Translations under genes and position numbers: made by a program
NCBI RefSeq assembly: GCF_036588685.1
Contig: NC_086386.1
Coordinates: 32,789,883 to 32,853,882 of the forward strand
Direction: 5' to 3'
From: Mytilus trossulus
Lineage: Eukaryota > Mollusca > Bivalvia > Mytilida > Mytilidae
Length of the DNA stretch: 64,000 bases
Notes under the pieces: generated by a model
Told to the model about the DNA's origin: nothing
Seen by the model: only the letters and a program-made list of their open reading frames with translations
Database searches by the model: none
Shown: piece by piece, positions 34,380 through 46,751 of the stretch
How positions within the stretch are numbered: position 1 is the first letter of the stretch
Layout: the number at the start of each line of letters is the position of its first letter

Positions 34380-35274
34380 ATAGGACTGTTTACGCTCGTG
34401 CTCATATTTTCAACTGAAAAATATATGAATTCAATAACACAATTCTGTCAATATATAAAAAAAGAAAATGTGGTATCACTGCAAATGATACAACTTTCCA
34501 TCGTAGGACACATGATGTAGAAGTTAGCAACTATGTGTCAGCGTACGGCCTTCTGAAAAGTTCATTTAAAACGTAAACTAAGTAGCCCATTTATAAAATT
34601 ATTCGTGTACAAGTCAAAATAACACACGAATCAGGCAATGCGTAAAGCTATCCAAAAATTAAACTTTCCAGTTTTAAAAATGAATCATTGTTTAGTTGAA
34701 GAATAACATATTGTGCTCATTGACGTCAAAATGGTATGTTTATATAACGCCCACACTTTACGTCTAACCGTTGTTGGGTTGCTATTGACCTATATATGAT
34801 CTTGTTGGTATGTTGAAAACAGGTATTTACAAAAATACACGAAGTTCCTGGAGATATTTGTATAATAGTACTTTTGAACAAATTTCTTCTTTTCCATGCT
34901 TAAAATAGAGTTAAAACGGCCACATGTGTTGATACTAGTAATTTTCTATGTAGTCTTTTTATTTAAAAAAACCCAGTTGTTGGCATGACACGGGTTATGT
35001 TCTTCTCATATATTTTATGATGGTATGATACTTAACCCCTAACGGGAGGGTTTGTGTCTGATATTCATATGATAAAGACATAATATTTCAATCAGTTTTA
35101 TTTATGTATTATTGTCATGATGTTTCTTTGGTTGCATCTTCTGACATCATACCCGGACTTCTCCTTTCCTGAATTTTAATCCGCGTATTATAATACGTTT
35201 ACTTTTCTACATTTGCTAGAGGTATAGGGGAAAGTTGAGATCCCATAAACATGAATAACCACGTCGCATTTTTG
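34380..35274. other. Non-coding stretch
   Basis: A degenerate family C fragment at 34450-34560. Nothing else recognised. Confidence 0.4.
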
Positions 35275-35545
35275 CGCCTGTCCCAAGTCAGGAGCCTCTG
35301 GTCTATGTTAGTCATGTATTATTTTTAATTTGAGTTTCTTGTGTACAATTTGGAGTTTAGTATGGTGTTCATTCTCACTGAACTAGTATATATTTTTGTT
35401 AAGGGCCCTTCTGAAGGACGTCTCCGGATGCTGGAGTTTCTCGCTGAATTGAAGACCTGTTGGTGCCTTCTGCTGTTTTCTGTTCCAAGCATGGTTGGGT
35501 TGTTGGCTCTTTGACACATTCCCCATTTACATTCTCAATTTTATT
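35275..35545 (-). repeat. Family D repeat, inverted partner of 35740-35990
   Basis: On the plus strand it has GTCCCAAGTCAGGAGCCTCT just before it, then TTTCTTGTGTACAATTTGGA, AGAAGGCACC in complement, and CTCTTTGACACATTCCCCAT. Confidence 0.85.
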
Positions 35546-35739
35546 TTGATGTACGTAAAACTCAACAAGTAGATGTTTTGAAATTATTTGGTACCACTTA
35601 TCCCCACTGATTAATTGATTATGTTGCCTTCTCTAAAAGAAAATGCGTCAACGTGTGAAATTTTATTCATTTTTTAAAACCCGTTGCTGCTAGGCAACCA
35701 ACTGTTAAAAGGAACATAACACGGTCATAAATTTAAAAA

Positions 35740-35990
35740 TAAAATCGAAAATGGAAATGGAGAATGTGTCAAAGAGACAACAACCCGACCATAGAAAAAC
35801 AACAGCAGAAGGTCACCAACAGGTCTTCAATGTAGCGAAAAATTCCCCCACTTACAGGCGTCCTTCAGTTGGCCCCGAAACAAATATATACTAGTTCAGT
35901 AATAATGAACGCCATACTCATTTCCAAATTGTACACAAGAAACCAAAATTAAAATAATACAAGACTAACAAACGCCAAAATATGCATTTT
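35740..35990 (+). repeat. Family D repeat
   Basis: Contains GGAGAATGTGTCAAAGAGAC, GAAGGTCACCAACAGGTCTT and TCCAAATTGTACACAAGAAA, the reverse complement of blocks in 35275-35545. A third copy is at 56385-56720. Confidence 0.85.
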
Positions 35991-37409
35991 TAAATGACCT
36001 GACAACAGTATTGTAACTATATCTCTTCTTAATAAGTTTATTTAAAGGTTTTGTTAGTTTCTTAGGTGAATACTGAAAGTTTGTATATGTACTTATGATA
36101 GTACGCATATTTAAAATAAAATGTGGCTAAAATATTGCCTTTTTCTTATATTGTCCTTTCAAACGTAGACACAATAAGGCCTACCTGGTTACATCGATTG
36201 TTATGATGGATTTACAAATTTGGTATAAGAAATGTATAACAAACACATTATGCGCCATCATTTTGATTGATTCGTTTATTGACTATATTCAATGTTAGCT
36301 TTAAATTCACGCATAACGATTTCTTTAATTTGAATTTAATTATAGTGGCAAATACATTTATGCATATTTAATTGCTAATATTTCCCAGATGAATGGTAAC
36401 AAATAAACTTTGACAATTTTTAAATTAACCATTTTTTCTTTAAATGTTGGACGTGTTACACAATGAAACATTATGCTTACATTTAATATTGGAGTACAAC
36501 ATGCATTTGCATCGACAAGTTATGAAGATAATTAAAATGAAACTAGATAGTAACTGTTCATTTACATGATCATAAACATAAGCATACACGCGTGTATGTA
36601 CATTTAATGATTCATTCAAATAATTACAATATCTCTTTGTTAAAATAATACATTGTAATTTGATTATAAATTTTAAACACATCTTTTCGAATTAAATCTG
36701 GTAAATTTTGCCAATAGTGTATAGTTGCAATCAAATGACATGCTCTAATAATCAAGTTTATAGATAAAAGAATACCATGTTAAGCATTTTATGAAAGATG
36801 ATATTTATAATTGATCAATTTTCTATTCTAGACGATGTACTTACTATAGGATAAGGTCAATAAGGAAAATTCCAATTATTTGTTATATGACAAGCCTAAT
36901 ATTCCATAACAGAAAGTTTCACCGGTGGTAAACATTATATAGTAAATCTGGACCTCAATTCTGATCCTCGACTAATGGTGATTTTTTTCTCGTTTATGCC
37001 GTAATGTGCTTCTATTCCGCTCCTGGTCTCATGATTCAATTAATTAGTTCTAGCAATCATCATGATTATGTCGTGTTTCACATCATAATTATAATGCCTT
37101 GAAGTCACAATTTTGAATGTTTTGTATTGTTTACATGTTAAAGTATTGCCATTGTATGTCATGTTTTAAGTTTTTGTATGATTTCTTCTTTGTTTCGAAC
37201 ATAGCATTTAACACAAAAATTCACAATACAATGTAATAATGCACGGTGTACATAAAGTTTTGAGGTTAAGTATCGATTGTGTAATGTATATAACTTGACA
37301 ATGCATCTTATCTTGTTGTGTAGATAAACTTTATACCGGATTTTATTTTCCTATCGTCATTATTCTTCCTGTTGCACACTGATTTCTGCATTTATTCAGG
37401 GTGAACACG
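35991..37409. other. Non-coding stretch
   Basis: No gene recognised. It could contain the promoter of the exon at 37410. Confidence 0.4.
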
Positions 37410-37467
37410 ATGGATACAAAGTTGTATTTTATTTGTACATTGCTTTTTGCATGCTGCAGTTTGAATG
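37410..37467 (+). CDS. Orphan or alternative first exon of the Shisa-like gene
   Basis: ATG at 37410 encodes MDTKLYFICTLLFACCSLN, a signal peptide, then G|GTAAGA. Length (58 nt) and phase (1) equal those of the Shisa-like exon 1 at 41974 (MDSKLY...FSLY), and the start is similar. It could splice to exon 2 at 45100 as an alternative first exon, or be what remains of a duplicated gene. No second cysteine exon was found between 37468 and 41973. Confidence 0.6.
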
Positions 37468-37829
37468 GTAAGAACAACTTGTCATTTTAATTTGAAATGA
37501 AATTCTCCTTGAATTTTCAAGCGTGCACAAGTTTGTGACGGAGAAAACAACGCATAGCAAATGATTTATTTGAGCATTAACAACGAACAGTTAAGTTTAT
37601 AGTGTTACAACTGTGTTATCTTTAACTGCATACCACAAATATTTCCGTAATTTCTTGTTTCCTTCTGATATTTTCTTCAAGTTTTAGAAATATTTTTACG
37701 GACTATATCACGTCATGAAAATAAGCGATTTGAAGGAGAAGTCATAAGAATAGACTTTAAGTTTACTCCTGCCTCTTAAAATTTTAATTGCGAAAAAATA
37801 ATGCAATAGTTACAAATGTACCAAAATTA

Positions 37830-37910
37830 TAATTTAGTACACCAGACGCGCCTTTCATCTACATAAGGCTCATCAGTGACGCTCATATTAAAATATTTAT
37901 GAAGTCAAAC
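37830..37910 (-). repeat. Family S fragment
   Basis: Plus strand has TAATTTAGTACACCAGACGC and CATCAGTGACGCTCATA. Confidence 0.8.
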
Positions 37911-38164
37911 AAGCAATTTAAAAAAATCTAGTTTACTTATGGTTTTATGAACGAAATGCATGAAGATATTTTTCTTTAAAAACAATTCAATTTGACATAA
38001 AGATGGCTCCCTATCTCAAAATCTTCTGTGATGGATTTACTTTATTTGTAAATATTTACTTAAAAAAAACAAATATAAATAACAAAAGAACTAAAACTCC
38101 CAAAAAAATTCAAATCGGAAAGTTCTTCACCGAATTGTAAAATCAAAAGCTGAAACACATCAAG

Positions 38165-38250
38165 CAATGTCAAATAGTTATCAAAGATACCAGGATTATA
38201 GTTTAATACGTCAGACGCGCGTTTCGTCTACATAAGACTCTTCAAACAAC
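38165..38250 (-). repeat. Family S fragment
   Basis: Plus strand has AGTTATCAAAGATACCAGGA and CAGACGCGCGTTTCGTCTAC. Confidence 0.8.
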
Positions 38251-38659
38251 TATCATATACCTGACTTGGCACTTGTATTTCCTTGTTCGAGTTAATTTCA
38301 TTTTTGTGTCGTGAATAATAGCCCAAAATAGAATGTGGAATGTAAAAAATCAACATGTTTAATATTGAGTAAATTATGAATCTTATATTAAAGGTACGTG
38401 TATTGAATTCTTTTAAAAATCTGGAATGTCAACAAACTAAAAAAACGTGTTCATGAGGTCCGAAATATTTTATATGTAAATACATGATGCATAGATAAAC
38501 AGAGAGAAAGACAACTATGTGATATGCTGGTCTTCATCTTTCTAGCTATCATTTTGTTGTTTGAATGCTGTATCATTGAAATGTACATCAAAAATTACTA
38601 TGGTCATACAAAATAGGAAAATAAGATACGTAATCCAATATAAACATAAGAAGATGTTG

Positions 38660-38880
38660 AATGATTTCAGGGTTCAACCCACCATTTTCCTTTAAAATGT
38701 CCTTTACCAAGTCAGGAATATGGCCATTGTTATATTATAGTTTGTTTCTGTGTGTATTACATTTTAACGTTGTGTCGTTTGTTTCCTCTTATTTTTTTAG
38801 TGTGAATTCACATTACTATAAGACGTGTCACGGTACTTATCTATCCCAAATCCCAAATTTATGTATTTGGTTTTGATGTT
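38660..38880 (+). repeat. Family P copy
   Basis: Contains CAACCCACCATTTTCC, TACCAAGTCAGGAATATGGC and ATTTTAACGTTGTGTCGTTT. Confidence 0.8.
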
Positions 38881-39009
38881 ATATTTGTTATTCTAATAAG
38901 ATTTTGTTTAATGCTTAAGACCAAAGACTGTGAAAGTATGTCTCTTTTGAGTCAAATCAGCGTATAATTTATACTTATTATTAGAGGAGATATTTGTCAT
39001 AACGGTATA

Positions 39010-39500
39010 TAGCGGGTACATTCAAGATGCGCGCACCATATTAAAATTACAAATATATTAGAACATCTATGTACTTTTAAAACTAGCGTAGCGCGATTAA
39101 GCCACTATTGAAAGGTCTTGAAGTGCATCAATGTAAATATAACGGAATTTGACGAGACTGTCATCAAAGTGAGAGGGTTAGCGCTATAAAAGCAAGTTTA
39201 ATCCACCATTTTCTACATTTGAAAATGCCTGTACCAAGTCAGGAATATGACAGTTCTTGTCCATTCGTTTTTGATGCGTTTTTTTATTTGATTTTGCCAT
39301 GTGATTATGGACTTTCCGAAATTGATTTTCCTCTAAGTTCAGTATTTTTGTGATTTTACTTTTTAGTCCGTTTCTGTGTGTGTTCCATTTTAATGTTGTG
39401 TCGTTGTTCTCCCCTTATATTTAATGCGTTTCCCTCGGTTCTGTTTTTTTTGTGTCCATGGATTTATGAGTTTTGAACAGCGGTATACTACTGTTGCCTT
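39010..39500 (+). repeat. Family P, longest copy
   Basis: Begins with AAGATGCGCGCACCATATTA and CTAGCGTAGCGCGATTAAGC, then the P core, and ends GAACAGCGGTATACTACTGT. Its first ~110 bp recur at 39955-40072. Confidence 0.8.
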
Positions 39501-39954
39501 TATTTATTTATAAGATACAACTCCCTACAAGAGACAAAACATTTACAAAAAGTAATATGTATACAGCTCTCTAACAAGCAATAAACACTAACTATGAAAT
39601 ATAAGTGGCAAACACTACAGACACGGGTGTATATTTTACTGCATTCAAGTATACAAACTCAAATCATTGTAATAGACAACTTTCGAGTTTGATGCATTTC
39701 CGTCCAAAAAATTGGTTTTAGTGAACATCACTCTTGCGTTTAGGGACATCGTTCCCATGTTGAGCGAGTGGTTGGAAAACTATAATGCTATATTGCTCAA
39801 ATTATTTGACAAATTTAATTTCATAATTGACAATCGGCACAGTTTTCATTATGGAATTGTGATTTAGTAACTAGTACAGAACAAACTTTATTTCTTATTT
39901 GTCTTAAAATAAAATCAACGGTACAGAACAATGACGATAAATAAGACGCGCATT

Positions 39955-40072
39955 TAAGATGCACGCACCATATTAAAGTTTTCTCCGATTACAGATTTTT
40001 TAGAACATCTGTGTACTTTTAAAACTAGCGTAGCGCGATTAAGCCACTATTGAAAGGTCTTGAAGCAAATCA
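39955..40072 (+). repeat. Second copy of the 39010 head block
   Basis: Shares AAACTAGCGTAGCGCGATTA and AGCCACTATTGAAAGGTCTT with 39075-39122, same orientation. Confidence 0.9.
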
Positions 40073-40074
40073 TT

Positions 40075-40760
40075 GCAAGGTATTAAGACCTTGATGATAA
40101 ATATTTCATTATATCAACTTCACAAATAATACACGATGGTCTTGAAGTATAGGTTCTGCGTATTGACATTAATTATCGTCTTAATAAGGTGTTACACTAT
40201 TCTTGTACTTGTCTTTATTAATATTACTGTAACTGATAAGTCTGTGTTTGTGTTATTCATTTGACGGGACTCTGTACTTATGCATCTCGTCGTACATTGA
40301 ACCACCACTTTTTTTTTTACCTATTGGACATTAATCGCGCGATTCTACGCCAAAGTTAATGTTAATCTAACCATGTGTCTGTCAGGGTAAAGATTCGGTC
40401 CTAGTACTAAAAATAGTTCAATCCTTTATGGGTGGATCTAACATATATAAAAAAGCAAAATGAGGTTGTTAAACTTGGTGTATGCCGTTTTGTGCTTCTT
40501 TGAAACATTTTTTTTTATAGTAATTTAGATGATAACACAAGGATGGCTGTTGAACCCCTATTTTTAACATGTGTCTGATTGTTTTGTTCAAACATCGTTG
40601 CTATTGTAATGCGACTGTCATATTAGTGAGAGGTTTAGCTAGCTATAATACCAGGTTCAATCCACCATTTCCTACATAAACAAATGCCGTTACAAAGTAA
40701 ATTTTCATCGGAAATTATATCAGTATTTGGGGATTTTACGTTTTCTTTTTGAAGTAATGG
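40075..40760 (+). pseudogene. Reverse-transcriptase 3' remnant with 3' UTR and family P core
   Basis: Bases near 40095-40160 match the end of the reverse-transcriptase fragment at 5730-5810 (TCAACTTCACAAATAATACA). Following sequence matches 6000-6820 in order, with only one copy of the unit that is duplicated there, and ends with the family P core (TAGCTAGCTATAATACCAGG). This links family P to the 3' end of that retroelement. Confidence 0.65.
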
Positions 40761-41973
40761 CATTGTGAAAAATGTTCTAGGCATTGGCGATAACAAAAAA
40801 ATAATTTGAAAATTATTGCCCCCTCCAAAAAAAACCCCATATACATATAGAGATAAGTATACAAATTGATAAAATTAAAAGTGAGAGGTTAAGAAAAATC
40901 AGATCAGTGCAGAATATGGTATTATACTCTTAAAACCCCCTCACTTTCAAATGAAACATATAATTTTTGGGGTTTAACTAAACTTTCATAAAATAGATAT
41001 TTATAGCTGATTTATTTGTTTGAATCAATGTGAATTGTTGTGTTTGTTTTAGTGTCTGTAGGGATCAAAGGTCAATTTAACAGTTTAAGGGATGATATTG
41101 TAATAGAAAAAAGTCTGTATCTTAATCGTCGAATGGGTACTAGTTTTAAGTTCTATCATCATGTCAGAAACTGAGTTGGTGTTGTTGAGGCTCTAGGATC
41201 TAAAGCGGGCTGACATTCAAATGTCAAGTTTTTTCAGTTTGTTGATTTTCATGTGAAAATCCCACATACATTATTATAATTTTTTAAGGGTTTGAATAGA
41301 GGTTTGAATGTGTAGACCTTGGCTTGTGTTGAATATATGTGAAGGTTTTACTTTTGAGGTAGACAAGATTATTCTACTGTATAGTCAGCCTAAATATTTT
41401 GTATTTTAACTTTTTCAATATTGTGTGATTGTACAATTTGTAAGTAAGGTCAAAATGTTTTCGTATTAGTGTTATTTCCGTATACTAGCCCTTGCCGGGC
41501 GCATCAAAACAAGACTAGAATACAAATCATTCTTTGACATTCGTATCGTATAGATCTCATCATTGGTGATCACAAAAGAAAAGTAAACAGATTTTTGGAA
41601 TGATGTAAACGAACAAAGAAGTCATACTGCTTAGAGTTTTTCAAGCATTCTTCTTTTTTATCCTTTTATTTCTAATTATTGTTGACAAAAAATATATACA
41701 AAAATTTATTTTCAAGTATTATAGAATTGTCATAAATACAAGTCTGATCAGAATGAATCGATCATTTTATTTACTGTAATATTCATGTTGTTATGCACTG
41801 TGAAGATATAAGGTTTAAATTATTAAACATCTCTTTGTGTTGTTTAAAATATCTACCTTGCATATATATAACATTACCTTCCTTTGATATTTAAATCAAT
41901 CCTGACCTAGATTTAATTTTCCAAAAGTTAGTTTTCTTTCTGAAGACTTCCGTATTCGTTTTAAACGAAAACA
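40761..41973. other. Upstream region of the Shisa-like gene
   Basis: No coding sequence. A TATA-like CATATATATAACA lies at 41861-41873, about 100 bp before the start codon. Confidence 0.4.
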
Positions 41974-42031
41974 ATGGATTCAAAGTTATATTGCAGTTTG
42001 ATAGTGATAAGTGCATACTTTAGTTTGTATG
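41974..42031 (+). CDS. Shisa-like exon 1 (signal peptide)
   Basis: 58 nt, MDSKLYCSLIVISAYFSLY, donor G|GTGAGT, phase 1. Confidence 0.8.
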
Positions 42032-45000
42032 GTGAGTAAAATTGTTTGTTAAAATCTATAAAATCTTGTTTTTTGTGGTTTGTTTTGTCTATTGAATGAC
42101 GCGTTAAGTCGGCAATTTCTGAAATTAATGCAGGGTCAAATCCATATTTTCTAAAACGTACAAAACTAGTTCATTAATAGTTTGTCAGAGACTGAAGATG
42201 TCATTTGAATAACGAGGGTTAATAATTAGTGAAAAATTGAACTGTTGAAATTAAATTAAATTACTTATCTTTTCACTAACTAGCACTATGAGTGTCATGG
42301 AATTATACTAGCATGTTCCTATCAAAGGTTTCTGCAATATGAATTATATTAAAGACATTATCGCAGAACAAACCTTTTTTTTTACATAAATAAGTCCGTT
42401 AGTTTTCTCGTTCGAATTGTTTTACATTGTCTTATTGGGGCCTTGTATAGCTGACTATATGAGGTATGGGCTTTGCTTATTGTTGAAGGTCGTACGGTGA
42501 CCTATAATTGTTAATGTTTGTGTCATTTTGGTCTTTTGTGAATAATTGTCTCATTGGCAATCATACCACATCTTCTTTTTTATACACCCATAGTTAAGAA
42601 CAAACTTATAAGCATTATTCACAAAATGATACGAGATACTTTCACCCGAATTTTGCAACGCACGAAGTACGAATGTTGATCAAGTAACCGAATAGACAAG
42701 GAATTTGTGATCAGCTTTTACACTTTGAAAATGCTTGTTATTGGTTCTGAACTCACTGCTTGCTGCTTATACTCTAGTAGTTTTATTTTTGTTTTGAAAT
42801 AATAGACGATCACCTCCATCAACAAGAAGTACTAACAGTTAGATGGAGGTGATCATCAGCTTACACAGTTTTGCATTTTTTGAAGTTTCGATAGGCAGCA
42901 ACGTCTGTATATCATGTTGTTTTGTTTTGTGTCCAGGATTTGGAATATTAATCAATAGTTTTAAATTGTCCTGCATAACTGAGATAATTTTAAAACATCT
43001 GCTTTGTACATTACCGTTCAAAGCCAACGACAACTTAAAAATAATTAAAAAAAATCATGATTCTATTCTAAATAAGGCAACAGTGGTATACCGCTGTTCA
43101 AAATACATAAATCAAAAGAGAAAAAAACAAATTCGGGTTACAAATAAAAACCGAGGGAAAAGTATCAAATATAAGAGAACTACGACACAACACTGAAACG
43201 TAACATACACAGAAACAAACTATAATGTAACAATGTCCATTATTCTGACTTGGTACAGAGCATTGTATGAAAAATGGTAGTTGAGGCTGGTTTTGTTGCA
43301 TGCCAAACCTCCCTCTTTAATGACAGTGTTAATTATAACATTAAAATGGCAACATTACACGACAAAAACATCATTATTATCAAGAATAATACATAGTTTT
43401 GCAAACAGTAAATTTTATAAAATGACTATATAATAGATATACATGATTAAAATAAAGTGGTGACTAGCTATTGAATAAAACGAATACATTACAAAATCAC
43501 AGCCCTGTTAGTCATAGTCAATGCAAAGTGACGTCACATTTAAATTTATAAAACGTGTTCCGAAAATTAAGAAAGGATTTGGATGAAATTCAAGACAAGA
43601 TTTGTATGACTTATCTAACTTAGATTAATAACAGAGAAAATTATAATACTAATTAATATTAAATTGTAGTAGTAATTAGATAATTAATTGTATTATCTAG
43701 CTTTGTTGGTGTTTCTTCTGGTCAAAAGTTAAATCAACCAAATGAGCGGGATGAGTAGTTATCCCCAACTCAACACATAAAACAACAGACAAAAATACGA
43801 TTTACAACTACAAACGTTGAAACATTTGACAAAATCCGATGTCAACAACAACTTCTTAGAATAGTTTTTTTGTCAAATGATTCAATAAGATAGATCATGT
43901 CATAAGCTGGATGTCAATAAGATAGAAAAGGACAAAAGTTTACAGCTTATATTTTTGCAAATCATGATCTGATAGGTTCAAAAAAGATTGATTAATATAT
44001 CCATTTCACTGTCATAACAATATAAGGGTTGTTTTGTTTTGTATCCCCTTTGAGGTGTCGTAAGAAACAAATATCTAACCACTGCAATAAAGTTTTACTG
44101 GTCAATGAATTCAAATAAAGCAAAATTAAAATACCTTATTAGTACAGTGTTTCAGCCTAACTTATTACAATACACAAACTTTCGAAATTACAAAAACAAA
44201 TGGTCACTGAATGTTTATACCACAACCGGACTATTTGCGCAGTCAAAACACTTGCTAGTTATATTACCTAGGACTATGCATAGTCTATTTAAACAACTGA
44301 ACTTAGCATATTGTAAAACCAGAGTGTGTCTATAGAACATGTTTGTCCTACTTGCACTAACATTATCTATGCTAAGTGGGCCGTGACATTGGGGTCAAAA
44401 TTCTAATTTGTACTAAGTTTCAAGTTGATTGAACTACAACCTTATCATAAACTTTCTTGAACAAAAGCACATAACCTAAGCGGGACAGACGAGCGAATAA
44501 ATACACAGACTGAAAAAAAACCCAGAATACTCTTTAAACTATCGTAGGTGTGGCCTCAAAATGGAATGTTTTCTCATTGGATCGGTTCGTAGGATATTAA
44601 TATACAGGGAAAACGAAAAAGTATAGAATGATAATACCCTTTGAATGAAAGCACGGAGTTCCTTAAGTTTGACTGAAAAATGATGTCATAAAAGACAACA
44701 GTCAATGTTTGTCTTTTGGTTTATTTTTCTTTTTCATTCATGACGTTGTCAGTTATATTTGACTGATGAGAGTGAATCAACCTTAATTGTATTTCGCGTT
44801 TTCTTTTGCTGATGTTTAAATCTTGCAAAATCAATTTTAAAATAATTTATTTTTCAGTTAACCCTCACGCGAAGGGCTGGACACTTAACATCCTTTAAGA
44901 ATAAATTGATGTATGCTATGTGTCACGCCATAAACTGGATTTGTAATTGTAGAGTTTTTGAACGCTGCGATCTTAATTCTTTTTTATCTGATGATGGAGA

Positions 45001-46751
45001 ACGATGAGACAAATCTAAATCGAAGAATTATTATGGGCACCATTTATTGAAACATGATTGAAAACTTTAATACGCGTGTGTGTATTTTTATAATTTCAGT
45101 ACCAAGTGTTGAAGCAGGAGAATGTTGCAATTCATACGATGATGTACTGTTCAATGAGCATCCAGCACAGTACTGCCCTGATTATTGTTGTGGTACCCGG
45201 CTGGCAAAGCTTTTCTGCTGTAGTAATGAAGCTTTACGAACAGGGGAAGATAACAGAGACGACTTCTGTATGGACTGGTTTGGAAATCACTTGTAAGTAT
45301 TTACCATTATATTTTTAAGTTAGTTGACTATAATGTCACGAGGTACACGAAAAATGACGTAAAACTAAAATTGCACAACATAATTTGTTAGAAATTTTAA
45401 CACTCTATTTCGAAACCGGTAATTAAAATTTTGGAATGTAAAATAAAAGTAATGTCTGTTGACATGAAAGGCCACAATACTTTAAGAATATTTTAAAAAA
45501 GAATTATTAAAGATGTTTATTTTATCTTGATATTTTTAAACCAACACTGGCATATCAGTAAAGTGTAAAAAAAATTGTCTTTTGCAGCTACGTCCCAATT
45601 ATTGTTGTTGTATTGATCATTGCTTTAGTGACCTGTTGCTGTTGTGCATGCCGCAGACGTCGCCAAGGGGTTATAATCCAAACACAACAACCAGGTATTG
45701 TAATACTTTGAAAATTTATAGTTAATGTTAATTCATATTCATTTATAGGATACACTTAATAAAAGGGATAAAAGTTAATTTTTGCTTCAGGAATTCTTCA
45801 TGCAAAATTGATAAAACTTAAATTGCATTAAAAGAATTTGATTCGATATAATAAAGAATAACAATTTTCACTGCAAGTTTTAATTATCGAAGATACAGAA
45901 ACAGAATAGAACATACTAGAAGTAATTGAGGCTTTCTGTTTGTTTCTTTGTCCGCAATCTTAAGTTTTGTTGTAACACACACAAAATAAATCCCCAAACT
46001 GTGTTCTTTTTAAATGTAAAAAAATACCGGCGCATGATTTGCCGGTATGCCAAACCTGCGTTTGTCGTCTTCATGAGAATCATTAGTGGCGCTCGATTCA
46101 ACTTTAAATTCAGCTTATTTTAGTGATACACGTACGTTATTGGATTATTAATAATTTTTTTACTTCTCGGGTCGATGAAGAGCTACAGATATTGACCAAA
46201 TCCTTTTTATGTCGCTGAGTTGCTGTTTCATTGACATATACGAAAGGTTCAATTCATTTATATTTGAAAATTGATCCTGTATATTAAAACAAAAGTACCT
46301 TCATTATTTTACCATAAATGAGACGAAAGGTACGAAAAGGATATTTATAACTAATAAGCCGAATGAAAACTGACAATATCATTGCAAAAAAAAGACAAAA
46401 ACACAAACAACCGTACAAAAACAGTACATAGAAAAACTTAAAACGTGGTGGGATTTAGGATGGTGTAAATTCTAAATATTTGAAAGGGTAAACATATCCT
46501 GCTTCAAATGTGGCTCTATGTCAAATTCATAGGAACGTCCTATGAGAAACATACGTTGTGACATCAGAAACCCAAGTAAAACCTTTGACCGAATATAGTA
46601 TAACAGATCGTTTATTTTTATCAAAGGAATAAATACATGTAATGGAAACATGAAATAAGATATAAAATATGTTTATTTTTCAGCTACACTATTGATACAC
46701 CAGCAACAAACCACTACACAGGACCCATATCGTGCAGGATACAACCAGTAA
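41974..46751 (+). CDS. Shisa/CYYR1-like single-pass membrane protein, four exons
   Basis: Exons 41974-42031, 45100-45292, 45588-45694 and 46684-46751 join in phase (1, 2, 1) to give 141 residues. Residues 1-25 are a signal peptide. Residues 28-76 are cysteine-rich with ECCNSYDD, YCPDYCCGT and LFCCSN, the Shisa-type CC...CC...CC pattern. FYVPIIVVVLIIALVTCCCC (84-103) is the transmembrane segment, followed by ACRRRRQG as a stop-transfer. The Q-rich tail ends DPYRAGYNQ. Shisa-family proteins modulate receptor trafficking or signalling in the ER and plasma membrane; the partner here is unknown. All donors are GTGAGT, GTAAGT or GTATTG, and acceptors end in CAG. CYYR1 is the main alternative family name. 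The model is intact. Confidence 0.85.
42380..42590 (-). repeat. Family C copy in Shisa-like intron 1
   Basis: Plus strand has GAAGGTCGTACGGTGACCTA and GGCAATCATACCACATCTTC. Confidence 0.85.
42808..42854. repeat. Perfect 13-bp stem hairpin
   Basis: GATCACCTCCATC (42808-42820) pairs with GATGGAGGTGATC (42842-42854) across a 21-nt loop, in Shisa-like intron 1. No T-run follows. Confidence 0.9.
43075..43300 (-). repeat. Family P copy, reversed
   Basis: Plus strand has CAGTGGTATACCGCTGTTCA and TTCTGACTTGGTACAGAGCA. Open frames on both strands here are repeat-derived. Confidence 0.8.
44340..44570. repeat. Family E copy
   Basis: Contains TACTAAGTTTCAAGTTGATT and AAACTATCGTAGGTGTGGCC; the GACGG-type run has nearly gone. 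Confidence 0.75.
45100..45292 (+). CDS. Shisa-like exon 2 (cysteine-rich domain)
   Basis: 193 nt after TTTCAG, from VPSVEAGECC to DWFGNH, donor GTAAGT, phase 2. Confidence 0.9.
45588..45694 (+). CDS. Shisa-like exon 3 (transmembrane)
   Basis: 107 nt after TTTTGCAG, encoding the membrane span and RRRR stop-transfer, donor GTATTG, phase 1. Confidence 0.88.
46030..46105 (-). repeat. Degenerate family S fragment in Shisa-like intron 3
   Basis: Plus strand has TTTGTCGTCTTCATGAGAAT and CATTAGTGGCGCTC. Confidence 0.6.
46684..46751 (+). CDS. Shisa-like exon 4 (C-terminal tail)
   Basis: 68 nt after TTTTTCAG, including stop TAA at 46749-46751. Encodes ATLLIHQQQTTTQDPYRAG and the last three residues. 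Confidence 0.85.

Noticed and set aside
42808-42854. Hairpin as a regulatory RNA or terminator
   Set aside because: Perfect 13-bp stem but no T-run, no conservation evidence, and it sits beside a repeat insertion in an intron.
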